The translations under genes and the position numbers were made by a program. 64,000 nt of DNA from contig NZ_VJWE01000012.1 of NCBI RefSeq assembly GCF_007993815.1, positions 186,001-250,000 of the forward strand, in the 5' to 3' direction. The notes under the pieces are model-generated. The model was given only the letters and a program-made list of their open reading frames with translations, was not told the origin of the DNA and did not search any database. This document shows, one piece after another, positions 44,514-54,382 of the stretch; the stretch's first letter is position 1; the number at the start of each line of letters is the position of its first letter. Origin of the DNA: Acidovorax delafieldii (GTDB lineage Bacteria > Pseudomonadota > Gammaproteobacteria > Burkholderiales > Burkholderiaceae_C).

Positions 44514-44765
44514 ATGAAAAAACTCTTCGCTGCTCTCGCCCTGGCCCCCATACTGCTCGCCGGTGCCCTGGCCCACGCGCAAGCCCACAACGACAAGGAC
44601 ACCCAGGAAGACGTCGCCCGCCACCGTGCCATGGCTGCCGCCCACGAGGCCGCCGCCAAGTGCCTGGAGTCCGGCAAGGGCCACGACCAGTGCCAGAAAG
44701 ACCTGCAGGCGGCGTGCAAGAACCTGGCCATTGGAAAATACTGCGGCATGAAACACGCACATTGA
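44514..44765 (+). CDS. Small secreted protein rich in Cys and His
   Basis: An 83-residue protein with a clear signal peptide (MKKLFAALALAPILLAGALA, cleavage near AHAQA). The mature part of about 60 residues has four cysteines (50, 60, 68, 77) and histidines at 25, 37, 44, 57, 81 and 83, ending HAH. The Cys spacing looks like two disulfide-bonded helices or a metal site. I recognise no family. Position between the ABC permease and DUF3299 genes suggests a periplasmic zinc-binding or redox helper. Start ATG 44514 is the only one before the signal. Confidence 0.75.
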   Translation: MKKLFAALALAPILLAGALAHAQAHNDKDTQEDVARHRAMAAAHEAAAKCLESGKGHDQCQKDLQAACKNLAIGKYCGMKHAH

Positions 44766-44806
44766 GCGCCTGTTTTTTTGATGCTCGTTCGCCCGGAGTC
44801 CCCGCC

Positions 44807-45436
44807 ATGTCCTGCACCTTGAAACCCTTGCCCATCCCCGGCCTGATGGCTCGCGTGGCTTGTCTGGCCGCCACGCTGGTTCTGGCAACCGGTGCGCACG
44901 CGCAGCAAGGCGGCGCCACCAAGCCCGCGCCGGGCGCTTTTGAGCGTGCCAAGGAAGGCGCGGCCGCAGCGCCAGTGCTGTCGTCGCCCCTGCCTGCGGG
45001 CGCTGGCACCGTCGTGCCATCGGGGTCGGGTGCGGGCTACCACAGCCCCAACAGCCCGATTGCCCCGCTGCCCCAGCGCAACGACGTGGTGCCCTGGTCG
45101 GTGCTGACCGACCTGAGCAAAAAGACCACCAAGGACGGCATCCTGCCCGTGTTCAACGATGCCCAGAAAGGCATGGACAAGACCACGCAGCGCATTCAGG
45201 GCTTCATGGTGCCGCTGGATGCCAAGCCCACGCAGACGCACTTCATCCTCACCTCCGTGCCGCTGACCTGCTCGTTCTGTACGCCGGGCGGGCCCGAGAG
45301 TATGGTCGAGGTCAAGGCCAAGACACCCGTGCGCTATTCGCTGGAGCCCGTGGTGGTGGAAGGCAAGTTCACCGTGCTCCCCAATGATCAATATGGCCTG
45401 TACTACCGCGTGGTGGACGCGGTGCCGGTGAAATAA
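44807..45436 (+). CDS. DUF3299 family periplasmic protein (PA4066-like)
   Basis: A 209-residue secreted protein: signal peptide to GAHAQ, a low-complexity linker (SSPLPAGAGTVVPSG), then a DUF3299 domain with IQGFMVPLDAKPTQTHFIL and the conserved CSFCTPGGPESMVEVK. The two cysteines of CxxC are typical of the domain and may bind metal. PA4066 in Pseudomonas, part of a zinc-starvation operon, has the same domain. Start ATG 44807 is preceded by CGGAG; the open frame upstream overlaps the preceding small gene. Confidence 0.85.
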   Translation: MSCTLKPLPIPGLMARVACLAATLVLATGAHAQQGGATKPAPGAFERAKEGAAAAPVLSSPLPAGAGTVVPSGSGAGYHSPNSPIAPLPQRNDVVPWSVLTDLSKKTTKDGILPVFNDAQKGMDKTTQRIQGFMVPLDAKPTQTHFILTSVPLTCSFCTPGGPESMVEVKAKTPVRYSLEPVVVEGKFTVLPNDQYGLYYRVVDAVPVK

Positions 45437-45491
45437 TCCCCGGCTTTGGCCGCTGCAGCCTCTGCCGCAATCCTTTCCCTTTTTGCCTGAC

Positions 45492-45953
45492 GTGACCCGC
45501 GCCTTCCTTCGCCCTTTGCACCTGCGGTCCGCCGCCCTGCGCGGCGCAGCGGTGCGACGCCTTGCGTTGGCGTGGCTGCTGCTGGCATTGGTGGTGGTGC
45601 CCACGCTGGGTCGGCTGCACCAGGTGGTGCACGGCGGCGCGCTGGACCAGGCGCATGCTGGGCTGCTGGCCGCGCCCTCTTCGTTGCCCGGGCAGCCGGC
45701 GTGGGACCTGGCCCCCACTGCGCGCCCCGCTGCCACACCCGGCCACGGTCTGTGGCTGCGCTATCTGCTGGCCCACCACGCGCCGGTGGACTGCCTGTTG
45801 CTCGACCAGCTGGCGCTGGGCGACGCATTGCATGCCGCCCTGCTGGCGCTGCCTGCGGCCGATGCGCCGCTGCCGCCGGCCGTGCATGCGGCAGGGCGGG
45901 TGAGCACACCCCACATTGCGCTGTTCCATGCGCGCGGCCCACCGGTCGCCTGA
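45492..45953 (+). CDS. Hypothetical one-TM protein with His-rich tail in the zinc module
   Basis: An unrecognised protein of about 153 residues. One strong N-terminal membrane helix (LAWLLLALVVVPTLG) is followed by HQVVHGGALDQAHAG, a Pro/Ala-rich linker, LLAHHAPVDCLLLDQLALGDALHAAL and a C-terminal ARGPP. No ATG is available; I use GTG 45492, with TTG 45483 as alternative, and neither has a Shine-Dalgarno. Similar His-plus-single-Cys proteins next to TonB receptors have been seen in metal loci, so a link to zinc is likely. Coding potential is supported by position and the membrane helix. Confidence 0.6.
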   Translation: MTRAFLRPLHLRSAALRGAAVRRLALAWLLLALVVVPTLGRLHQVVHGGALDQAHAGLLAAPSSLPGQPAWDLAPTARPAATPGHGLWLRYLLAHHAPVDCLLLDQLALGDALHAALLALPAADAPLPPAVHAAGRVSTPHIALFHARGPPVA

Positions 45954-46267
45954 CGCGCAGCGCACCTCCAGCCCCACCTTCTCAGCCGGCGTCCCCGCTG
46001 TGTGCCTTGCAGTGCAACGCGGCGGTGTTGTGCCTGCTGGCGCAGGGCGCGGTATGCAAGCCGCTGTATGCAGGCCGATTTGGCGGCTGCCAGCGGCCGT
46101 ACCACGGCGCGCCGCCCATCATTACTCCTGTTTTCATAGCTGCTAGCGCATATTTCACTATCGCTTGCAGCGGTTTTATTCATCAACCCGCGCCCAGGGC
46201 GCGGGTCGGCATGCGCAGGCGCGTTGGCACCGCCAGCGCCGCGCATGCCATGTTGCAGGCCACCACC
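45954..46267 (+). promoter_or_regulatory. 314-base leader region of the ZnuD-like gene
   Basis: No gene is supported here, although one frame stays open. It holds a divergent repeat copy (46128-46178: TAGCTGCTAGCGCATATTTC) and a perfect inverted repeat ACCCGCGCCC / GGGCGCGGGT around a single A (46186-46206), about 60 bases before the start codon. The hairpin has no T-tract; it may shape the leader RNA or slow read-through. I saw no second copy of the Zur palindrome. Confidence 0.5.
46128..46178. repeat. Comamonad short repeat, copy 8
   Basis: TTTTCATAGCTGCTAGCGCA followed by TATTTCACTATCGCTTGCAG. AT-rich island within GC-rich sequence, matching copy 1 (CTGCTAGCGCATGATTTTCA) best. Confidence 0.65.
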
Positions 46268-48379
46268 ATGACCCACACCTTTTCTACCCACCGCTTTGCT
46301 TCCCGCCGTGCACGCCCGGCGCTCCACCCTGTGGCCCTGGCGACCCTGCTGGCGCTGTCTGGCACCAGCGTTGCCACCCAGGCGCAGACTGCACCCGCGC
46401 CCGCTGCGGCGGCTGACGCTGCGCCCAGTCTGCCTGCAGTCACCGTGTCGGCCAGCGGCCTGCAGCTGGGCGCCAGCGACATGACCACCCCCGCCACCGT
46501 GCTGGAAGGGGATGAACTGGTGCGCCGCCGCGAGGCCACGCTGGGCGAAACGCTGAACAGCGAGCCCGGCATCACCAGCAGCCACTTTGGTGCGGGCGCC
46601 AGCCGGCCCATCATCCGCGGCATGGACGGCCCGCGCGTCAAGGTGCTGAGCGATGGCGCCGAGCTGCACGACGCCTCCACCATCAGCCCCGACCACGCCG
46701 TGGTGTCCGAGCCACTGCTGGCCACGCAGATCGAGGTGCTGCGTGGCCCCTCGGCCCTGGTTTATGGCAACGGCGCCGTGGGCGGCGTGGTCAACGTGCT
46801 GGACGGCAAGGTGCCCACCGCCATTCCGCAAAAGGGTTACGAAGGCAGTGCCGAGCTGCGCGCCAACTCGGGGGCGGGCGAGGGCGCCGGGGCCTTTTCG
46901 CTGACGGGTGGGGCGGGCAATCTGGCCGTGCATGTGGAGGGTGTGGCGCGGGATGCGGGCGACTACCGCGTGGGCAAGGGCTGGTCGGGCGGCAGCAAGG
47001 TGCTGGGCAGCTTCAACCGCACGGACACTGGCAGCGTGGGCCTGTCGTGGGTGGGCGACCAGGGCTACCTGGGTGCAGCCTACACCCGCCAGACCGCCAA
47101 GTACGGTCTGCCCGGCCACAACCACAGCTTTGACGGCTGCCACACCCATGGCGACCACCTGCACTGCGGCGCCCACGCGGACGACGAAGCCGACGGCCAT
47201 GACCACGACGCCGCCGCAGGCGATGTGCCGGTGGTGGACCTGCGCAGCGAGCGCTTTGACGTGCGGGGCGAGCTGCGCAACCCGTTTGCGGGCTTCTCGG
47301 CACTGCGGCTGCGCGCGGGTGTCACCGACTACAAACACGACGAGGTCGAAGACGGTGCCATCAGCACCACCTTCAAGAACAAGGCCTACGACACGCGCGT
47401 CGAGCTGCAGCACGAGCCCATCGGCGGCTTCAAGGGCGTGATCGGCCTGCAGACCTCGCAGCGCAAGTTCAGCGCCGAGGGCGAGGAGGCCTATGTGCAG
47501 CCCACTGTGACCCGCAAGACGGGCCTTTTCGTGCTGGAAGAGTACCGCTGGAACGACTGGCGCTTTGAAGCCGCCCTGCGCCACGACCGCCAGACGGCCG
47601 AGGCCCAGACCAGCGGCATCGAGCGCAGCCACAACGGCACCTCGGCGTCGCTGGGCGCGGTGTGGAAGTTCACGCCGGGCTACCAGGTGGGCACCTCTTT
47701 CACCCGCGCCAGCCGCGCGCCGTCGGCCGAAGAGCTGTATGCCCAGGGCCTGCACATGGCCACCAGCACGTACGAACGGGGCAATGCCGACCTGCGCTCC
47801 GAAATCTCGCAGAACATCGATGTGAGCCTGAAGAAGACCAGCGGCGACACCACCTTCGGCGTGAGCGTGTTCCGCAACCGCATCCAGAACTACATCTATG
47901 GCCGCACCCTGGACGAGCTAGACGGCCTGCAACTGCTGCAGTACAGCCAGGCCGACGCCACCTTCACCGGCATCGAAGGCCAGGTGCGCCAGCGCCTCAC
48001 ACGCAATCTGGGCATCACCCTGTTTGGCGACACCGTGCGCGCCAAGCTGGACGGTGGTGGATTGCTGCCACGCATCCCGGCCACCCGCGCCGGTGTGCGG
48101 CTGGACGCCAACTGGCAGGCCTGGGAAGGCCAGGTGGAATGGGTGCAGGTGGCCCGCCAGAACCGCGTGGCCGACTTTGAAACCGCCACGCCCGGCTACG
48201 GCATGCTGAACCTGGGCGTGAGCTACAACGGCCAGTTCAGCAGCGGCACCCCCTGGCAGGTGTACCTGAAGGCCAACAACCTGACGGACCGCCTGGCGTA
48301 CGCGCACACCTCGTTCATCAAGAACGCAGCGCCGCTGATGGGGCGCAACCTGACGGTGGGGGTGAAGGTGGCGTTCTGA
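46268..48379 (+). CDS. TonB-dependent receptor, ZnuD-like zinc receptor
   Basis: A 703-residue outer-membrane receptor. A signal peptide of about 40 residues (to VATQAQT) precedes the plug domain with LGETLNSEPGITSSHFG, SRPIIRGMDGPRVKVLSDGAE and VEVLRGPSALVYGNGAVGGVVNV-type motif (here IEVLRGPSALVYGNG). Residues about 284-317 form an extracellular loop extremely rich in His with two Cys (HNHSFDGCHTHGDHLHCGAH), the hallmark of ZnuD-type zinc receptors. The barrel ends GRNLTVGVKVAF, with terminal Phe. ATG 46268 gives the best signal peptide; ATG 46250 is possible. Zinc uptake across the outer membrane is the likely role. Confidence 0.9.
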   Translation: MTHTFSTHRFASRRARPALHPVALATLLALSGTSVATQAQTAPAPAAAADAAPSLPAVTVSASGLQLGASDMTTPATVLEGDELVRRREATLGETLNSEPGITSSHFGAGASRPIIRGMDGPRVKVLSDGAELHDASTISPDHAVVSEPLLATQIEVLRGPSALVYGNGAVGGVVNVLDGKVPTAIPQKGYEGSAELRANSGAGEGAGAFSLTGGAGNLAVHVEGVARDAGDYRVGKGWSGGSKVLGSFNRTDTGSVGLSWVGDQGYLGAAYTRQTAKYGLPGHNHSFDGCHTHGDHLHCGAHADDEADGHDHDAAAGDVPVVDLRSERFDVRGELRNPFAGFSALRLRAGVTDYKHDEVEDGAISTTFKNKAYDTRVELQHEPIGGFKGVIGLQTSQRKFSAEGEEAYVQPTVTRKTGLFVLEEYRWNDWRFEAALRHDRQTAEAQTSGIERSHNGTSASLGAVWKFTPGYQVGTSFTRASRAPSAEELYAQGLHMATSTYERGNADLRSEISQNIDVSLKKTSGDTTFGVSVFRNRIQNYIYGRTLDELDGLQLLQYSQADATFTGIEGQVRQRLTRNLGITLFGDTVRAKLDGGGLLPRIPATRAGVRLDANWQAWEGQVEWVQVARQNRVADFETATPGYGMLNLGVSYNGQFSSGTPWQVYLKANNLTDRLAYAHTSFIKNAAPLMGRNLTVGVKVAF

Positions 48380-48688
48380 CGGGTGATGCCGTCGTGATGT
48401 GAGCGAGCCAGCGGCGGGGGAGGGCGTTGCTGGCTTGCACACCTCCCGTCCCCAAACCACCCAAATCACCGAGTCCAAAGGTGACTTGGATGCATGCCAT
48501 ACTCGCTTTGACGTGGTTGATTCTTCGATCCGTCAAGGCGACGCTGCCTCAGTCCCGGTGATGGCGCGCACCCGATTCGGAAATGGGATTGGCATCGCAG
48601 CAGGCCGCCCAACGCCGGGTTGCGCGACGCGCGAAGGACTTGTTCGGCGTGGCCGTGCATGAATCTGACCCATTTGCAATAGCCCTGC
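48380..48688. other. Intergenic region with nothing recognised
   Basis: A 309-base gap between the ZnuD-like receptor and the diguanylate cyclase. I found no convincing gene, hairpin, repeat copy or promoter match in it. It must hold the cyclase promoter. Confidence 0.5.
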
Positions 48689-50311
48689 ATGCCCATCACT
48701 CCCACGCCGTCCGCAAACCTGTTGCAACTGCTTCCTGAGGCGGTGGTGCAGACCGATGCGCTGTGGGAGATCACGTACCTGAACCCGGCGTGGCACAAGC
48801 TCACCGGCCACTCGGTGGCAGCGGCGCTTGGCAGGTCTTTGCTGGAGTTCGTGCATCCCGACGACGTCGGCACCATGCGCTCGGGCATGCCGGTGTTCCG
48901 CTTGCGCTTTGCCGACGCGGACTACCGCTGGGTGCGTCTGCAGTTCCACCCGGAGACGGATGCGGCTGAGCGGGTGATCAGCCGCCAGGGTGTCCTGATC
49001 GAGATCACCGAGGTCACCGAGCAGGTGCTGGTGGAAATTCGCCAGCGCTTTCTGCGCTTGCTGGAAACCATTGATGGCGTGGTGTGGGAGGCTGAAATCG
49101 GGGTGGGCAATACCTTTCTGAGCCCACAGGTCGAACGCTTGTTCGGCTACTCCGTCGAGGAGTGGCGGGCTGACCCGGGCTTCTGGAGGGCGCATGTGCA
49201 TCCCGATGATCTGGAGGAGGCCTTGGTGATCGACGATGCCGCCTACACCGCCACGCACAGCCATGCCTACGAGATGAGCTACCGGCTGATTGCCAAGTCG
49301 GGCAAGGTCGTGTGGGTGCGTGACCTGTGCCGCGCAGTGGTCGAACCGGGTCGCCCGAACCGCATGATCGGCCTGATGATCGATGTCACCCAGCAGAAGA
49401 ACACCGAACTCGATCTGTTGCGCTCCGAAAACCGCTATTCGCTGGCGACCCGCGGATCCAATGACGGTATCTGGTATTGGGACTTGCGAACGGACGCCCT
49501 GCATGTGTCCGGGCGCTTTCTCCAGATCGTCGGGCTGGGTAGCCGCGATCATGTGTACGACGGAGGCTGGCGCTTTCTCGAGCAACTGATTGATCGCGAG
49601 GATCGCGCTCGCGTGCAGGAGGCCTACCGCAGGCACCTGTCCGGAAACAGCGCGAACTTTTCGGTGGACTTCCGTGCGTTCCACGGGGCGGGGCGGCTGG
49701 TGTGGGTCAATTGGCGCGGGCTCGCCGAGTTTGAAGACGGTGTTCCCGTGCGCATGGCGGGCTCGTTGAGCGATCTGGCCGAGCGTGGCAGCTCCTACGA
49801 CGCGCTCACCAACTTGCCCGGTCGGCCGTTGTTCCGCGATCGCCTCGCGCAACTCATCGCGCTGCACCAGAACGACGGGGTGAATGGTGATGGCGAGCCA
49901 ATACGCGGTGGGGCCACGATGTTTGCCGTGCTGCTGCTGGACCTCAACGGGTTCAAGGCCGTCAATGACTGCTACGGACACCATGTGGGCGACCAGCTAT
50001 TGCAACAGGTGGCGCGGCGGCTCGAATCCTGCGTGCGGGCGGTGGATCTGGTCGCCCGCATGAGTGGCGACGAGTTCAATGTGCTGCTGGAGTCCATTGA
50101 CCCCGCTGAAGCCAGCCAACGGGCAGAGCAGATCGCCGCCGCCCTTGCCGCGCCCTATGTGATCGGCGAACACACCGTGATCAGTGGCGCGAGTGTTGGC
50201 TTGGCCACCAGCGCATCCAGGCTGGCGACGGTCGACGACTACCTGCGCGCAGCAGACACTGCCATGTACCAGGCCAAAAGTCAGTCATTGGGCGTGTGCG
50301 TGGCCCCATAG
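48689..50311 (+). CDS. PAS-PAS-PAS diguanylate cyclase
   Basis: A 540-residue soluble protein with three PAS domains (about 10-115, 125-245 and 255-365; PAC ends at LIEITEVTEQ, GLMIDVTQQ and GSLSDLAER) and a C-terminal GGDEF domain (365-535). The active site is SGDEF, an accepted variant, and RAVD five residues before it is a product-inhibition (I) site. DALTNLPGRPLFRDRL marks the domain start. Cyclase activity is likely. There is no membrane segment, so signals are sensed in the cytosol. It converges on modC across a hairpin. Confidence 0.9.
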   Translation: MPITPTPSANLLQLLPEAVVQTDALWEITYLNPAWHKLTGHSVAAALGRSLLEFVHPDDVGTMRSGMPVFRLRFADADYRWVRLQFHPETDAAERVISRQGVLIEITEVTEQVLVEIRQRFLRLLETIDGVVWEAEIGVGNTFLSPQVERLFGYSVEEWRADPGFWRAHVHPDDLEEALVIDDAAYTATHSHAYEMSYRLIAKSGKVVWVRDLCRAVVEPGRPNRMIGLMIDVTQQKNTELDLLRSENRYSLATRGSNDGIWYWDLRTDALHVSGRFLQIVGLGSRDHVYDGGWRFLEQLIDREDRARVQEAYRRHLSGNSANFSVDFRAFHGAGRLVWVNWRGLAEFEDGVPVRMAGSLSDLAERGSSYDALTNLPGRPLFRDRLAQLIALHQNDGVNGDGEPIRGGATMFAVLLLDLNGFKAVNDCYGHHVGDQLLQQVARRLESCVRAVDLVARMSGDEFNVLLESIDPAEASQRAEQIAAALAAPYVIGEHTVISGASVGLATSASRLATVDDYLRAADTAMYQAKSQSLGVCVAP

Positions 50312-50322
50312 GGCGTTGCGGC

Positions 50323-50341
50323 CACGCCCGGCGAGGGCGTG
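50323..50341. terminator. Hairpin between the diguanylate cyclase and modC
   Basis: CACGCCC / GGGCGTG, perfect seven-base arms with a five-base loop, in the 63-base gap between convergent stop codons. No T-tract. Confidence 0.5.
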
Positions 50342-50374
50342 ATGATCCGGGCTACAGGGCCGCAGGTGGTCGCC

Positions 50375-51463
50375 TCAAGGAACAATCGCCACCGATTTGA
50401 CCTGGGCCCACACCGCGCTGCCGGGCACCACACCCAGCGCATGCAGGGACCGGTGGGTGACCCGCGCGAGCAGAAAAGACTCCCCACAGCGCAGCCGCAC
50501 CAGCGCCTGCGAGGGGTGGGCGTCGGGCGCGACCGAGTCGATCACGCAGGGCAGGTGGTTCTGGATGCTGGTCTGCGTGGGCTCCTGCATCGTCAGGCTC
50601 ACGTCGCGGGCCAGCACCCGCAGCCGCACCGCCTGGCCCACCGGCAAGCCGCTGTCGCGCAGCCACATGGCGCCACCGGCAAAACCCACGCGCGCCAGGT
50701 GCCAGGCCGTGTCCCGCTCCAGCACCTGGCCGCGCAGCAGCGCGCCCGCGTCGTCGCCCAGCACCATGGGCAGGTGCACCGACGACAGCACCTGGTCCAC
50801 TGGCCCGGCGGCCTTGACCTGACCGCCCTCCAGCACCACCAGGTGGTCGGCCAGCCGTGCCAGTTCGTCGGCAGAGTGCGTGACATACAGCATGGGGATG
50901 TGCAGCTCGTCGCGCAGGCGCTCCAGCCAGGGCATGATCTCCTGGCGCCGCGCCAGGTCGAGTGCGGCCATGGGCTCGTCCAGCAGCAGCAGGCGGGGGG
51001 AAGTTGCCAAGGCACGGGCAATGGCCACCCGCTGGCGCTCGCCGCCCGAGAGCTGGCCAGGCCGGCGCTGCAACAGGCGGCCGATGCCCAGCAGTTCGAT
51101 GGCCGTCTGCAGCGTGGCCTCGGCCTGCGCAGACCGGGCGCGCTTCAGGCCATACCGCAGGTTGCCCAGCACGTCCAGGTGTTCGAACAGGCTGGCCTCC
51201 TGGAACACGTAGCCCAGCGCCCGCTGATGGGTGGGCAGAAACACCTGGGTGGCATCGTCCTGCCACACCTCGCCCGCCACCACCACCAGGCCGGGGTGCG
51301 CGCGCTCCAGCCCCGCCACGCAGCGCAGCACGCTGGTCTTGCCCGAGCCCGATGCGCCAAACAGCACCGTGATGCCGCTGCCGGGCAGGTGCAGGTCCAC
51401 ATCCAGTTCAAAGTCGGCACGCGGCAGCGCGAGCCGGATGCGCAGGTCGCCGGGCGCACTCAC
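50375..51463 (-). CDS. modC: Molybdate ABC transporter ATPase
   Basis: A 362-residue ATPase: Walker [17 protein letters not shown], signature [15 protein letters not shown], Walker [13 protein letters not shown], then a C-terminal molybdate-binding (TOBE) domain with [20 protein letters not shown]. The start is GTG 51463, whose GTGA overlaps the modB stop; the open frame runs 14 codons upstream into modB. It energises molybdate uptake with ModAB. Confidence 0.94.
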   Translation of the reverse strand: MSAPGDLRIRLALPRADFELDVDLHLPGSGITVLFGASGSGKTSVLRCVAGLERAHPGLVVVAGEVWQDDATQVFLPTHQRALGYVFQEASLFEHLDVLGNLRYGLKRARSAQAEATLQTAIELLGIGRLLQRRPGQLSGGERQRVAIARALATSPRLLLLDEPMAALDLARRQEIMPWLERLRDELHIPMLYVTHSADELARLADHLVVLEGGQVKAAGPVDQVLSSVHLPMVLGDDAGALLRGQVLERDTAWHLARVGFAGGAMWLRDSGLPVGQAVRLRVLARDVSLTMQEPTQTSIQNHLPCVIDSVAPDAHPSQALVRLRCGESFLLARVTHRSLHALGVVPGSAVWAQVKSVAIVP

Positions 51464-52143
51464 GGCAGCACCCGCGAGCCACGGTTCTTGAGCAGCGCCA
51501 GGCACAGCAGCACCACGAACGAGAACAGCACCATGCCGCCCGCCAGCCAGTGCGCCTGGGCGTATTCCATGGCTTCCACATGGCCGTAGATCTGGGTGGA
51601 GACCACCCGTGTCTTGCCCGGGATGTTGCCGCCAATCATCAGCACCACGCCAAACTCGCCCACCGTGTGGGCAAAACTCAGGATGGCTGCGGTGAGCAGG
51701 CCAGTGCGGGCCTGCGGCAGGGCCACGGTAAAAAACGCATCCAGCGGGCTAGCCCGCAGGGTGGCAGCCACTTCCATAGGACGACGACCCATGGACTCAA
51801 AGGCATGCTGCAGCGGCTGCACCGCAAACGGCATCGAGAACACCACCGACCCAATCACCAAGCCCGTGAAGGTGAACGACAGCAGGCCCCAGTCCATGGC
51901 CTGCGTGAACTGCCCCAGCGGCCCGGCGGGCCCCATCGCCACCAGCAGGTAAAAGCCGAGCACCGAGGGCGGCAGCACCAGCGGCAGGGTCACAAAGGCG
52001 CCCACGGGTCCCTTCCACCACGACTCGGTTTGCGACAGCCACCAAGCCAGTGGCGTGGCGATCAACAGCAGCACGAGCGTGGTGAGGGTGGCAAGCTGCA
52101 GGGTCAGCCAGATGGCTTGCAGTGCTTCAGGGCCCAGAGGCAT
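51460..52143 (-). CDS. modB: Molybdate ABC transporter permease
   Basis: A 227-residue permease with about five helices. It begins [20 protein letters not shown], and carries the coupling loop [25 protein letters not shown] (in part: [18 protein letters not shown]), a standard ModB motif, then [23 protein letters not shown]. It lies 39 bases after modA and overlaps modC by four bases. Confidence 0.94.
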   Translation of the reverse strand: MPLGPEALQAIWLTLQLATLTTLVLLLIATPLAWWLSQTESWWKGPVGAFVTLPLVLPPSVLGFYLLVAMGPAGPLGQFTQAMDWGLLSFTFTGLVIGSVVFSMPFAVQPLQHAFESMGRRPMEVAATLRASPLDAFFTVALPQARTGLLTAAILSFAHTVGEFGVVLMIGGNIPGKTRVVSTQIYGHVEAMEYAQAHWLAGGMVLFSFVVLLCLALLKNRGSRVLP

Positions 52144-52182
52144 AAAGGAAAAGGGCGGTGGCGTGGATGGGGTGTGAGTATC

Positions 52183-53006
<824 letters not shown>

Positions 53007-53045
53007 ATGCCTCAAGCGTCTGTACCACCCAGTTAACATGCCCGC

Positions 53046-53798
53046 ATGAGCAATTCTTCACTGCCACTGGCCGAGGTGCTGGGCCACGAGGCCACGGACA
53101 AGCGCATCGACATCCTGCGCCGCATTGGCGAGGTGGGCTCCATTTCCGAGGCGGCGCGGGGCGCGGGCGTGAGCTACAAGGCCGCCTGGCAGGCACTGGA
53201 GACGCTGACCAACCTGGCCGGGGTGCCGCTGGTGGAGAAGGTGGTGGGCGGCAGCGGCGGCGGCGGGGCCGCGCTCACCCCAGCCGGCCAGCGGGTACTG
53301 CAGGCGGCCCATGCGCTGGCGGATGCACGCCAGCAGGTACTGGGCCGATTGAAGAGCGACGACGACGCAGCGACCGGCCGCGCCGCACTGGCGCTGCGCA
53401 CCAGCATGCGCAACCAGTTTCCTTGCACCGTGGGCAAGGTGCGGGCCGTGGGAGGGCAGGTGCGTGTGCAGCTGCTGCTGGCGGATGGGCAGGCGCTGCA
53501 TGCGTCCATCACGCGGGTCAGCGCCCAGTTGCTGGGTTTGAAGGCAGGGGTTGGTGTGCTGGCGCTGTGCAAGGCGACGGCGGTTCAGGTGGCCCCGGCC
53601 CCTGGCAGTCCCGCAGGCAATGCCATGGCCGGGGTGGTGCGGAGCGTCGCTCGCGGCGCCGCCCCCGAGGTGGTGCTACAGCTGCCCAGCGGCATCCAGC
53701 TGGTGGGCTTTGCCGCTGAAGGAGCCAAGGTTCGAGCGGGCCAGCAAGCCACGGCGGTTTTTGACGAATCCAGCATCGTCATCGCCGCGGCTTCCTGA
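53046..53798 (+). CDS. modE: Molybdate-responsive transcriptional regulator
   Basis: A 250-residue ModE. The N-terminal LysR-like winged helix includes KRIDILRRIGEVGSISEAARGAGVSYKAAW and LVEKVVGGSGGGGAALTPAG; two TOBE/Mop domains follow, with SMRNQFPCTVGKVRAVGG for the first and GNAMAGVVRSVARG for the second. It binds molybdate and represses modABC. Divergent orientation and paired palindromes fit that role. A molybdenum hydroxylase gene pair lies 8 kb downstream in the window. Confidence 0.94.
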   Translation: MSNSSLPLAEVLGHEATDKRIDILRRIGEVGSISEAARGAGVSYKAAWQALETLTNLAGVPLVEKVVGGSGGGGAALTPAGQRVLQAAHALADARQQVLGRLKSDDDAATGRAALALRTSMRNQFPCTVGKVRAVGGQVRVQLLLADGQALHASITRVSAQLLGLKAGVGVLALCKATAVQVAPAPGSPAGNAMAGVVRSVARGAAPEVVLQLPSGIQLVGFAAEGAKVRAGQQATAVFDESSIVIAAAS

Positions 53799-53846
53799 GG
53801 GTTGAGGGCCTTCCAGCGCATTGGACAGGCGGGCCAGCACGCCCCG

Positions 53847-54242
53847 CTACCTGCTGCGATCGCCGTCGCGCACGGATTCGATCGTGCCGTTGTAGATGCG
53901 AACCACCCCCAGGAAGGTGCCTGGCCCCCGGTCGTACGTCCACTCTTCCATGGGCACACACTGGTTGGCCAGCACCGCTGCGGGACTGCCCGGGCGGTAG
54001 GGCGTCACCACCCAGCCCAGCTGCAGCATGGAAACGCACACGCCCTGGCGGTAGATGGGGTCACCACATTTTTGCAGCAGCGTCACGGGAGAGTCGCCTT
54101 TGCCCACCAGTGATCCATTGCAGCGCAGGGACTGCGAGGCCTGGGCCGGCAGCACCGTGCACAAGGCCAGTGCGGTTGCCACCAGCTGCAAGGTCCTTTG
54201 ATGAAGGCCTGGCAGCGCTGTCTGGTTCCGGAGGTATCTCAT
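53847..54242 (-). CDS. DUF2845 family secreted protein
   Basis: A 131-residue exported protein with a signal peptide up to LPAQAS. The mature part contains SLRCNGSLVGKGDSPVTLLQKCGDP, shown in part as LVGKGDSPVTLLQKCGDP, and EEWTYDRGPG, both characteristic of DUF2845. The two cysteines probably form a disulfide. Function unknown. Start 54242 is chosen for the signal peptide; ATG 54269 is an alternative. No Shine-Dalgarno is clear for either. Confidence 0.8.
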   Translation of the reverse strand: MRYLRNQTALPGLHQRTLQLVATALALCTVLPAQASQSLRCNGSLVGKGDSPVTLLQKCGDPIYRQGVCVSMLQLGWVVTPYRPGSPAAVLANQCVPMEEWTYDRGPGTFLGVVRIYNGTIESVRDGDRSR

Positions 54243-54382
54243 GGAGGCGGTTTCGAAAATACTGCGCATTACTGTACAGCGGCACAGCCGTGGAGGGGTG
54301 TGCACCGCCTTTCGCTTCGCTTTCATCGCCTGTCCGTAGAAGCACAGTGGCCCCAGCCCGCCACAGGCGGCATGATCGGGGG

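Noticed and set aside
45572-46267. N-terminal extension of the ZnuD-like receptor to 935 residues
   Set aside because: It overlaps the preceding gene, contains a repeat copy and would bury the signal peptide.
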